From the NCBI GenBank assembly GCA_015501075.1, contig JADNYJ010000024.1, positions 186,001 through 250,000 of the forward strand: a stretch of 64,000 bases of DNA, given 5' to 3'. Positions 1 to 10,075 of this stretch are shown piece after piece. The notes under the pieces are model-generated. The model saw nothing but the letters and a program-made list of their open reading frames with translations. It searched no databases and was not told where the DNA came from. The stretch's first letter is position 1, and each line of letters starts with the position of its first letter. A program made the position numbers and the translations under genes. Source of the DNA: Gymnopilus junonius (Eukaryota > Basidiomycota > Agaricomycetes > Agaricales > Galerinaceae).

Positions 1-745
1 TTAATCCTGCAGAGGAACGAATTAGCGCCGTCTCTCAAATGCCCGAATATGTCCACCGACTTATTATCTGCCCGTAATTTTCCCCGTGATACGACAATAG
101 TAAGATCATATTGAACGCTGACCCGTGTCTGGCGCTCCAAAAAAGTTTCTGGTAATCGGAAAGAACACATTTCACCAGATCCTGATGGCACTGTCGCAGT
201 TCTAGGCAGAGCTATTGACAGTGGCCAGATACAATGCCCCAAGAGTTTGGTGGACGCCGCACCTTCTGAAGGAGAAGGTACCCGCGGTGTGTCAGTAGAC
301 TTTGACCAGACCGGCTGCATCTGGTTTAAGAAAACGAAGCAGTCGTCTACTCCAGAGCCGGTGATGATACGACCAGTCACCTGTGCAGCAGCATGAATTT
401 CAATAACTTTAACGAAAAATAAATCGCACATACCGTAGCCGTGATAGCCTGAATGGAGTCGCCCCTCTCGGCTTCGAGTTCCAGTAAACCAGTAATATTT
501 TCCTTCTCAAAGAAAGTTGGCAGTGATCTAGGTGACTTGGCACTGCTGTACACTTTGAGGGTAATCCAAGGACGTGATTTTCCATCAGCTAGCTGAAAGA
601 CATGCTCGGTAGGTTCACGATGGAGATTAATAGGTTGAGTAAGGGTATTACGACGGGTATATGGAGGAAGCTCTGAGCCAGAGAGTGGTGCCGGACCAGG
701 CCTGGTGGAGAATCTCCTGTAACGAGGCGGGGAGGACGCGTCCAT
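1..745 (-). CDS. Arrestin-like protein A (5' part, cut by window edge)
   Basis: Exons read on the minus strand: 745-434, 380-61 and the first 6 bases of a third (6-1). The gene runs off the left edge. The N-terminal arrestin-type beta-sandwich is recognisable by alignment with the two complete paralogues at 2871-4612 and 5026-6753: a Pro-rich start, a strand ending before the first intron, then VTGRIITGSG and RGKLRADNK in exon 2. Introns 1 and 2 sit at the same place and phase (0, then 2) as in the paralogues. The second donor would be GTCGGT, which is weak. Fungal arrestins are adaptors, for example for ubiquitin-dependent endocytosis of transporters; the partner here is unknown. The start at 745 is the only in-frame Met before the conserved region. 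Confidence 0.82.
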
Positions 746-1987
746 TGGGAGGGTAAAGATACTGAATGCATATTGGAGACTTAATAAGGACGAGAGCCAA
801 GTAAGAACAGGTCAAGGCCGAAATTGTGAGAACGCAGCGGGGAACACTGACTGGCAGGAACAATAGTAGACTCACAATAAGAACGCGCTCCATTTCCTAG
901 GTTCCCTCCTTCTCGATTAAGGCCTTCACTGACACACGTCGCGTTTCAGTCATAACTCTCAGCGGAGTGATAATTGTTTCTTCGCAGAGTCCTCCCCACT
1001 ATCTCCCAGCCTTCCATTACATCCTTGATGCATAACCCAAGTATAACCACACTTTATTGTCGATACTCGGAGATCTTACGTACTTATGTAACCCGGGCCG
1101 CCGTGCAGCAAGTCCCCATGAACAGTCGAAGACGTTCGCAGCCTGAGGACAATTAATTACAATGAAAGCGACATGAGAATCGGATGGGGCATGAATGACC
1201 TTCGTATTAGAATCTGTCTGATCGAAAGCACTAGGCCATTAGACTCGACCCCAGTCTCCGTAGGTGTACTTACTAATAGCGTGGAAAATCGAAGGAAAAT
1301 GATTATTTCACCGAATTTGAATTTGGGTAACCGAGGAGGGGTAATTGCTAGTCTCGTACCAAAACACGTCCACACAGTGGACGGTCTTGTGTGAAAGTAG
1401 GCCATGTGGCAGGGCAATGCGATCAATCACGGCCATTACATTTGATTTGTAGTCTTTGAAATTCAAGTCTACAAAAGTTTTAGTTACCGGACTCAGAGCA
1501 TGACAGAAAATAGGAGAAATTCTGAAATATATTACAACCTAGCCTCTGATGCCATGAAAAATGGTATAGAAAGCCCCTACGCTACCTCTCAAACTAATTA
1601 TTGAAGTCCACTCTCTTCAAGTATTCTATGGCCCACCACCTTCCCCCTTAATGTATATAATACACCTCGAAAATGCAAGGTTGTGCCGTCAACACCAGCT
1701 GCACCTCTGCGGCCCAATCCACCTGCCACGGAACTCACACCCTGGCCACACTTAGGTCAGAAGGTGGGAATTTCTTGCTTAGCTGAGCCTAGGGTAATTG
1801 CACCTACGGAGACTGGTACGGTTTAACCGTGATAGGGCCCATGAGGTTTTCAAGCCCCGCTGATCGAATATATTAGGAAATAAGCTGTGCACGGGCGACC
1901 GATGCGTCGACGCGTCACATCTCAAATCTAATCAACAAACTATGAGCATCTACTCCTTCCCTCTTGTGACCTCGCGAAAGAGAACTG
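746..1987. other. Intergenic stretch without a supported gene
   Basis: About 1.2 kb between arrestin A and the helicase fragment. Overlapping short ORFs at 1157-1426 (minus) and 1173-1394 (plus) mirror each other and carry no recognisable motif. A TATA-like AT-rich string lies near 1650-1665. I see no gene, tRNA or clear repeat. Confidence 0.6.
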
Positions 1988-2296
1988 TCAATGATGAAAA
2001 TGCTGCACCTTAATCAATGAAATACTCACCTGGTTAATCATGAGAGCTGTTAATGGTGAAACAGATATTGAGATATCCTTCTCATTGAGAAGCAGTGGCA
2101 GCGAGAAATAAAGAGTTTTTCCACTGCCTGTTCCAACGTCAAGAACAACATCTTTGCCACATAAAATTGCTGCTGCTGCATCTAGTTGCCATCTGAATGG
2201 CCGTACACTGAGGCCTTGATATGAGCGGTCTGAAATGGCTTTGAGATCCAATTCTTCTGGTTTATATTGCTTGACTTTGGACTGCGCTGGGGCCAT
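1988..2296 (-). pseudogene. 5' fragment of a RecQ-type DNA helicase
   Basis: From the Met at 2296 the frame reads a Lys-rich start, then VRPFRWQLDAAAAIL (Q-motif-like region), the Walker A motif GTGSGKT and SPLTALMINQ, as at the N-terminus of RecQ/DEAD-box helicases that are common in Agaricomycete genomes. A good donor follows at 2029 (CAG|GTGAGT). No continuation of the helicase core (DEAH box, later motifs) can be found in the remaining sequence toward 1. About 90 codons therefore survive of a protein that is normally several hundred residues long. It is probably a truncated copy left by duplication or transposition, though a short expressed product cannot be excluded. It sits between two arrestin paralogues. 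Confidence 0.6.
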
Positions 2297-2344
2297 TTTT
2301 TGGATGATGAAGGCACAAAGGATGTCGGTGTCTTGGATGGGCAA

Positions 2345-2870
2345 GAAAATGTCTCATTATTGCCGGATTCACTGAATAGGAGGGCTATCTGAAGCTGCTT
2401 TTGCATTTAAATTGAATTATTAACTGAGGGTAGTTTTTCTATATACTTTTGACAATTTCTGGTCCTTGCTGGCGGCATAGACAAGCAGGAAAAGCTCGAC
2501 GCATACCAATGTTGAGGCACACAGCTAGAAGCATTTCTATTTTGGGCGAATCAGCGGGGTTTGAAAATCTCATCGACTCCATCACGGTTAATCCGTTCCA
2601 GACGTTGTGGTAACAAATCTGATCCCAAATCAGATCAATCCATAACGGCTGGTTTCGAGACTACTAGGCCATCACGGCATAATCAATTAACTGAAGTCCG
2701 TTGTAAGAGATAAGTCCCAGTCATGCAAAGGGGTGAAAGGTAACGAAAGGTTATTTTGATAACTATTATTGTCAGGGGTCTCCAGTGACGAAAGATATAT
2801 ATATATACTATATACATTATCCTACACCATACATAATCTTCTTAGACACGATAGATTCAAATGGTAGAGT
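2345..2870. other. Intergenic stretch with an AT dinucleotide run
   Basis: About 0.5 kb between the helicase fragment and the stop codon of arrestin B. It holds an (AT)n-like run at about 2794-2815. I see no gene. Confidence 0.6.
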
Positions 2871-4612
2871 TTATCCTACGAAGGCTGAGCCTAAGGAAAT
2901 GTTGAAGGTCGATGGGGCAGTAATGGCCGAGTCGGATTCGTACCCTGGTGGTGCCGACATTCTCGGGCGGGGTCCTGGTGCAAAAGCAGTCACAATATCC
3001 ACTTGCTGGTGGATAAGAGGATCCGCGTGTAGTATCACCGCTCCCGCACTATCAAAAGGGAACAGGACGACAGAATACTGCCAACAACGAAAAAATTTCC
3101 ATCAATAAAACGACTCCAGTAACGAAGAATGCTCATACTTCAATTCGGAAGTTTGCCATGGCAGAAGAAGGCTTGACATCGGATCTAAGGTGAAGCTCTC
3201 CATTCACAAATCGTGTTGGTATGGAACTAGCATCTGGTTTTTCTGCAGAAGGCCACCACACGGCCAATTGAGAATCTTCTACAGTATCTTTCCATGACAA
3301 GGGGTCCAAAGCGTGTTCTGATTCCCAGTTATTTTTTATACGGCGCCTGAGTCGAAGGACAATCGCCTTGGAAGCAGATAATAAGTCCAATGCCTGCTGG
3401 TCAGAACTTTCTAGGCGAAGAGAGAGGGGTATTAGGGAACCCCTCGTATAAGACAGCTGAAGACGGCGTTCAATTCAAGTGAAAGTATGGCACTCAAATA
3501 TTGTGGATTTACCGGTTTAGCCAGGAACAGCTGAGTCATTTGAGTATAAGTTGGTTAATAGGACAAGAAGCAAACAGACTCACAGTACATCCCACTTTGA
3601 TGGTACGAGTATTAAACATCTTTACTTGAACATTTATTGGGTCCGTGGAAAACCACCCATCTGGATCTATGATGGGTCCAAGTACGGCCGTTCCCTCCTG
3701 ATACGCAATCTGCCTTAAGATAGAGAAAGGAGGAGGACGCGTTATTGGTATGTACCCAAAGGGCCCTGCTAATCTTAAACGAAAGATAAATAAATCAGAA
3801 TCCGCACAGTTGACAGCACTTGACCTACATACTTCTGGTCTGGCCTTAATTTACCCCTTGTTAGTTTCAAAGAGACTTCGTAGGCGACACTAGCACGGGC
3901 ATGTCGTTCATTGAAAGTTGCTGGCGGAGTGAAAACTTGGGGCTCGTTTCGAGAACCCAGCGGTAATACTACCTCCTTAGGTAGAGGTATAGAAAAGTGC
4001 CAAGTATATTCCCCTTGGAGTTTTCCAGTATATTTAGGCGAGGAACCAGTCGCTTCAGGAGTGCCTGCCAGAGAAGAATCCTCGTTGTCGGGATTTGTGT
4101 TTCGAGGTTCACCTTCAGTCTGGGACCAAAGAGTCCGCAGTATGTTGATAAAAGTCAGCTGTTCGCCTTGATTGGCACCCGTTATGACTTGGCCAATCAC
4201 CTAAACGTAGTGATAAACCGGGTGAAAGGTTGGTGTCAGACGTTCATCCTACACCGCTTGAAAAAAAAAGGTATCCACTGACAGAGACAATAACAGATTG
4301 GATAAGCTCTGGTTTATCCAACGATAATCGGACTTTTCCCACTATAGGCATACCCTCCAAAAAAGTCGGCAAAGTCTTCGAATAGGGAGCCTCCGAAACG
4401 ATCGTTAAGGTGGCAAATGGGGTTCCCTTCTTTTTCAGCTCATGGTGGAACTCCTTCTTCTCGAGTGACCTCGCTCCTGATCTAGCCACGGGCGCAGATG
4501 TTCTACCAAGGGAGTAGGCGGGAAGATCAGACGCAAAAGCAGGTATACCGAGGATGTCGAGATCGCTGGAATAGGTCGGGGGAAGGGTCGGAAGAGTATC
4601 TGCAGCAGACAT
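2871..4612 (-). CDS. Arrestin-like protein B, 476 aa
   Basis: Six exons: 4612-4283, 4200-3833, 3773-3584, 3530-3513 (only 18 nt), 3456-3139 and 3077-2871. They sum to 1431 nt, exactly 477 codons. The N-terminal arrestin fold includes VIGQVITGAN and RGKLRPDQK. The C-terminal fold begins with LFLAKP in the micro-exon, followed by YTRGSLIPLSLRLE, the usual strand pair of basidiomycete arrestin-like proteins. The tail ends APPGYESDS-SAFVG. It is likely a cytosolic adaptor in membrane-protein traffic, by family only. It matches arrestin C exon for exon: exons 3, 4 and 5 are 190, 18 and 318 nt in both. PY-type ubiquitin-ligase motifs are not obvious. Confidence 0.9.
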
Positions 4613-5025
4613 GGCTGTCGATAAGTTGGGAAAAGAGGCGAGTATGTATGGGCTAGACTAAAATCCTGATAGTGGGATGGTGCGGAACTGAGCTTGTCCT
4701 TTTCAGACCCATTATTATATAACTGCGTCGGAGAGTCTATGTCCAAGTCAGTCAGATCTGATGAACAGATGAGGTCCATGTGTCATAGGCGTAGGTAAGT
4801 GGGGTACAACGTCAAGCACCTAATTTTGGGTGTCCGTGGGAATATGCTGGAGACTAAATATAAGCGCTCACAGAACTGAGGATGTACATCACATATGCAT
4901 ATAGACAGGACAATATCTATTCTACGAAAACTAAATACATAACCTCTAATCTACACATTCCTACATAAACAAAGTGGAAAAGCTATTACATGGTATTTAT
5001 CATTAAAAAAATCTAGAACTAGTAA
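4613..5025. other. Short spacer between arrestins B and C
   Basis: About 0.4 kb holding the promoter region of arrestin B and the 3' end of arrestin C. No gene seen. Confidence 0.6.
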
Positions 5026-6753
5026 TCAATCTGGAAACAGGAAGTCACGTGGTCCTGCAGCCGATTCGTATCCAGGAGGAGCATACCGTCGCGGTCTGGG
5101 ACCCGATGCAAAGCAAGTTACTACGTCAACAGGATATTCCACAAGGTGCTGCTTGTCCAAGGGCTCGAATCCAGCGACGTCAAAGGACGACAACACAACA
5201 GAATACTGCGAAGGAGGAAGTCAATACTGATGAGGGCGTAGGGGATAGTGTCGAATGCATCACCTCAAGGCGAAAATCTCCCATTGCAGAAGTGGGCTTA
5301 ACGTCTGAACTCAAGTGTATCTCTCCTGTGAAGAAACGAAATCGGCCCAAATCCTCTTCAGATCCTTCTGTCGATGGCCACCATATTGCTGGCCCGTAAT
5401 GGCTGACGGTGTCTCGTAAAGCATAAGTACCTTGGGCCTTCGTAGGATTTGGGTGATACTGGATGCGACGTCTAAGATTAGCAACTATAGCCTTTGGCGT
5501 GGACAATAAATCAAGGGCTTGCTGGTCATCGCTTTCCAGTCGTAAAAACAAGGGAATCAAGGTGCACCTTGTATAGCAAAGCTAAAGAAAAATTGGATGT
5601 CATCGCTACTAGAAATTCTATTGAAAAGGTTTGTACGAACGGGTTTAGCCAAACAAAGCTGTGGCATATCCAGAATCAATGCAAAGATCACTTGGTTCTA
5701 GAGGTATAAAATACGCACTGTACAGCTTACGTGGACAGTACGGTTACTGAAAATGGTTCCTTTGGCTGTAACAGGGGCCTCAGAAAACCACCCTTCTGGA
5801 TCAATGGTAGGTCCCAAGAGCGGCACACCCTCTCGATATGAAAGATGTCTGAGAGCTGGAAGTGGAGGTGGGCGGGATAATGGTATATATCCAAAGCGTG
5901 CAGGTATCCTGGCCGGTGATATTAGTGGCTTGTTAAGAAAAGATGTGGAAAGAAAACATACCTGTAATCTGGGCGCAGTCGACTTCTCGAGATTCGAAGG
6001 ACCAATTCATAATCTATACTGCCTCGTGCATACCTTTCGTTGAAAGTTTGAGGCAAGGCAAATGCTTCAAGTTTCTTGTTTTTACCGCAAGTAATGGAAA
6101 CCTCTTTAGGAAGGTCGATAGCGAAGGGCCAGCTATACTTCCCAGATAGCTTCCCGGTGAACGGGCTTGGAGTATCGACTACATTGCCGAAGGCAGGGTT
6201 AGAGAGCGAGGATCCATCGCTACGCCTGCTGTGTCTTGGGTCACCCTGGGTGGGAGACCATAGTGTATGGGTGAGCTCGAGGAACGTACGATGCTGGTCT
6301 GGACTGGCGCCCGTCAAATAATTCCCTCGCACCTACAAAGGTTGTGATCAGGACTCCAGTGTAGCTGCGACGATGGTTGCTGAAAGCATAGGAGGCACTT
6401 CAACTCACTGAAATAACCACCGACTGAATTGTTTCAGGTTTGTCTAGGTTGAGATATACTGTGCCTCTCACAGGCGAATCTTGCAAGACAGTTGGTATAT
6501 GCTTCGAAAATGACTTGATTGCGATGATTTCGAGAGCAACGACTTCTTTTCTGTTCTGATTAACAGCAAAGAGGAATCCCTTTGTCTCTGGAGTCTCCCT
6601 TCGGGGGTTTCTCGGATGTTGACAAGAGCTGTAAGTCGGTAAATCGTTTGCCAGAGACGTCGGTATAGTATCATAGGTCTCGCTCGAAGTGATAGACTCA
6701 TGCAAAGAGGCGGAATAGGATGGCGGAATTGGTTCAGGTCTGGAGTGGGACAT
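5026..6753 (-). CDS. Arrestin-like protein C, 473 aa
   Basis: Six exons: 6753-6409, 6332-5962, 5908-5719, 5658-5641 (18 nt), 5581-5264 and 5205-5026; 1422 nt, 474 codons. I chose the Met at 6753 (MSHSRPEPIPPSYSA) over the longer frame from 6813 because it aligns with the start of arrestin B (Met, then Pro-rich, PPxYS). The micro-exon encodes LCLAKP. The next exon opens LCYTRCTLIPLFLRLES, then Q-ALDLLS and an Arg-rich strand (NLRRRI). The C-terminus is ASGPRPRRYAPPGYES and a short tail. Function is known only at family level (arrestin adaptor). It is clearly a tandem duplicate of B. Confidence 0.9.
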
Positions 6754-7291
6754 TCTAATAGGTAGAGAACAAAGAGTTGCGCGAGATGTAGAGACCGGCG
6801 ACCAGCGTTTCAATTAAGTATAAGAATGGGCCAATCTGAGAAATGAATTAGCAAAGAGCCTGAGCATGCGACGTGCTGCCTATGGTTGGGCAATGGCATA
6901 TCGACCATGTGGGTGCAACAGTCCCCAAGTAAGAGGACCTATTGATCGTTCAATATGTTCATTTCAATGTGCAAAAATAGAACAACTTTGAAGGTCGGCC
7001 GATTCTCACACAGGCTGGCCTGTCAACTTGCAGGCTGCGCTGCTGTTGCTCGCTACAATAACCTAAGTGCATGGAACAACGATTATACGTAACGTATTTT
7101 ATGTCCCAAACGAAGACTCGCATTAGAAATCGCTTCAGTTTCCTACGATATGGAAGATTGAATGCAAAGGGATGCGTCTCGCATGTTTACATTCAAAGTG
7201 GGGAATACGTACAAGAAGTTCCTGATATCTATCAAACGAGTCATCGTGTCGTAGACTGCCGCATGGACGGAATGATGACGCCAACAAAACA
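6754..7291. other. Intergenic stretch, tail-to-head spacer
   Basis: About 0.54 kb between the start of arrestin C and the stop codon of the Atg22-like gene. The start of a plus-strand ORF (7071-7559) lies here, but most of it is a shadow of the Atg22-like 3' exons. No independent gene seen. Confidence 0.6.
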
Positions 7292-9787
7292 TTACTTCGA
7301 GTTGTCAGATGCATCAATCCCAGATATGTCCGATCTAGCAGTCTTAAAAGCCTCCCGCTCACTTTCTGCGAGAACAAATTGGGCACATTCCACCTTGCTC
7401 TTGTCCACGTCTACCATCCACAGGAAAATAGTGCTCACGACGCCACTGAGCACCCAGAGTCAGTCCGACTTATGTACGGTGGAGAGGGAAATTTCCAGGC
7501 AACTTACAGCCCGAAGAGGAAAGCAAACGGCATGTTATCATTGTTGCCCGAAGCCGTAATAATAGCGCTTGATACCAGAGGCCCTATGAAGGCCGATGTT
7601 TTACCCATCTTTACAGACTATGAGAATTTATCTTTGCATTGATTATGTTTTTGTAACACACCACCGAGAACAGGGAAAAGAATAGAAACCTGAAATGCAA
7701 TCCAATTTAGTTTTCAAGTAGAATTATAGAGTAGCATGAGGCTGACATTTGGGGCAGTGGAGAGACTTCACTTATCATCGTTTGACTATACGCATACCAC
7801 GGGCAAACCATGAGACCGTAGAACACCTGATACACCCTACACCGTGGTTAGTAAAGATAGGACCCTGGCCAAGATAAGATTCCTTGAACATCGCTCACCA
7901 AACTTCCCATACATGCTTGAATCCAAATTTATTGGTATGGACACCAATTAATCCCCATATTGTCAGGACCTGTATTCTCTGTCTTTAGGCGCGTTACGCA
8001 AGGTATCATAGGCTGGGTTCTGACGCACGATGATCCATAGAACATTGAATGCCAACATCTACGACGTTTTTAAATGCAATAAATCGGGTTGAAGAACTAT
8101 TCGTACAGCCTTGGTCGAAATTTTGTAGTACTTTTGGACAAGCCAGAAGATGCTATCATGACAGTAAAAAGGATCAGAACGTGGAGGCACATACAGGTAA
8201 AACAAACTTAACTAGATCCCGAGACCTTGTGCAACGATTCCCACAATAAGAAGTAAGGTAAGATCTAACGTCGAGTAGAAAACCACGCTAGAACTGGCGT
8301 TAAAGCTTCCTTTGGTTGAATGGGATAAAACGAACCTATTTTGCAGCGTTCCGATGACCGTCCTATAAATAAAACTTTGAGCTGATCGGTGACTATTAGC
8401 GCAGCAAGCGTTTACACTGTCGTATTCAGAACATCGCCCCTGAGTCATGATTAACTTCCTGCTTTGAAGCAACAAAACAGTTCTCTCACATTAAAAAGTA
8501 GAAGATAAGGTATAGAAATGTCTGCTTCAAGCGTAGGCATTCTCGAAAGGCGACGTAAACTTGCTTGAATCCGATTGTCCATAACGATGCCCCTGGAGGA
8601 AGATCAAGCCCTGGACGCCGCTTCTCAAACACAAACCATGGTAAGGCGCATACGACTATAGTGTATGAAAGATGACAACACAATACGAGAAAAGGAAAAC
8701 TTACGCCAGACAGCGCCAGAAAAGGCAATCAGGACGCTGAAAGATTTTGTGTTATTTTCTGTATTCTGTTCCGCGTGCAACCCTTTGAGTATGCCGACCA
8801 TGATCGCTAGAATGAGAATTTCTCCAGCTGAAGAGACAGCAAAAGAAATATTTGAGATTCGATTACGAGCAAGCGAATGAAAGCGTTCATGCTCTTCGGG
8901 ACTATAGAAGGAGGGTTCGCGTATGATGATAGAAAAGAGACAGTGGCTTACGATTTGGCACCTGAGTCAACTTCGTGTCGAGATGTGCCGACCTCAGGCA
9001 GGTCATACGCCAGTCCAGGGAATGCAGCAGTCCAGAACGTCAGAGAACACTGTGTATGAAGGATAGAGTGAACTGAAATCGAAAGCATGAACAATTGGCA
9101 AGTCATGCCACCAACCTGATATGTGATTACTGCAGAGAATCAAGATGACTAAAACCAATATAAGCCAGGAGCAAAACTCACGGCCTACGATATACAAAGC
9201 CACGCCTGCTTGCCATTGTGAAGGCTCTTCTACGCCTAGCCAACCAAAAGAAACACCAACAGCGAGTAAAGTAAAGAAGATTGTGATATTTGGCCTACAA
9301 GCCTTTCGATCAGCAATAAAATTTGGAAACCCCATGATTTTCGGACCTCCAATGCCCGTAATCTGCCCAGGCCCCTATGAACAGAAGCAAAACTGCTTGT
9401 ATGGCAAAACTTATACCGTTGGTGAGCAGGACGATTGAATTGACTATTGAAAGTCAATTGAGAATCCTCCTGAGAAGACGACGTATACGCACTGTCGCGA
9501 ATATCTCCGAGATAAGGCAGGACGCAGCCGTTGCTGCCGCAAGCTGTACCAGGACCTTCAGTAGGATCGTATCCGGCGAGGAAAAGGAGATTCTGAAATT
9601 GGGAAGGGCCAAAATTGAAACCAGAGAGTCCATTGTTTCCAATATAATAAATATAGTAGGACCACAGCTCAAGATGCGTCGTTGTCCAAGCTTTAGAAGG
9701 CTGAGCGTTAGAGGATACTTCAGGTTCATTTACTTCTTCAGCAGCTACTTGAGCTTGAGTTTTCTCGTCGTCGGACAGGGTAGTCAT
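7292..9787 (-). CDS. Atg22-like vacuolar MFS transporter, 541 aa
   Basis: Seventeen exons: 9787-9493, 9443-9347, 9294-9182, 9129-9116, 9049-8952, 8901-8705, 8655-8490, 8439-8416, 8362-8336, 8287-8213, 8152-8107, 8058-8029, 7969-7899, 7836-7747, 7689-7662, 7608-7508 and 7445-7292. The sum is 1626 nt (542 codons). Family motifs appear in order: YYIGNNGLSGFNFGPSQFQN, an Atg22-type loop with paired Cys, WRPNITIFFT, YQCSLTFWTAAFPGLA, RNRISNISFAVSSAGE, ALPWFVFEKRRPGL, FYGLMVCPWYAYSQTMISE and GKTSAFIGP. About 12 hydrophobic segments are expected. Yeast Atg22 exports amino acids from the vacuole after autophagic breakdown; basidiomycete relatives are only assumed to do so. Five exons are 30 nt or shorter. 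The exon 15/16 junction (AAG acceptor, 7608) is the weakest. Confidence 0.88.
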
Positions 9788-10075
9788 GCTGGAGTAAGAG
9801 GTTGAAAATAAAATAAGATAAGAGTGGATTAGCATCCGCCATGCTTTTTACGCGTAAGGAAACAATTTGTAATTGACATGAGAGCTTGAGCCCGAGTGGG
9901 ACGGTGGTCGCAAGGTGGTCAAGGCAATACCAATCTTGCCGTTCGCGAGCACGTGCACTACATTGACGAAACGGACAAACCCGGACGGACGCAAACATTT
10001 CGACGTCGTCTGCCACCGCGTACTCAGTACTTACTTTATAAGGGCTCGTCGAGGCTAGTGCCTACCAGCTGCAGG
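9788..10075. promoter_or_regulatory. Divergent promoter region, Atg22-like / MIC60
   Basis: The two start codons face away from each other 288 bp apart, so both promoters must lie here or overlap the 5' ends. No canonical TATA box stands out. ORFs crossing it on both strands are short and motif-free. Confidence 0.5.

Noticed and set aside
2794..2815. AT run as a possible origin or telomere-like element
   Set aside because: A short dinucleotide run downstream of a gene; nothing else supports such a role.
7071..7559. Plus-strand ORF of 162 codons
   Set aside because: It lies largely opposite the 3' exons of the Atg22-like gene, whose motifs are unambiguous; its own protein has no motif.
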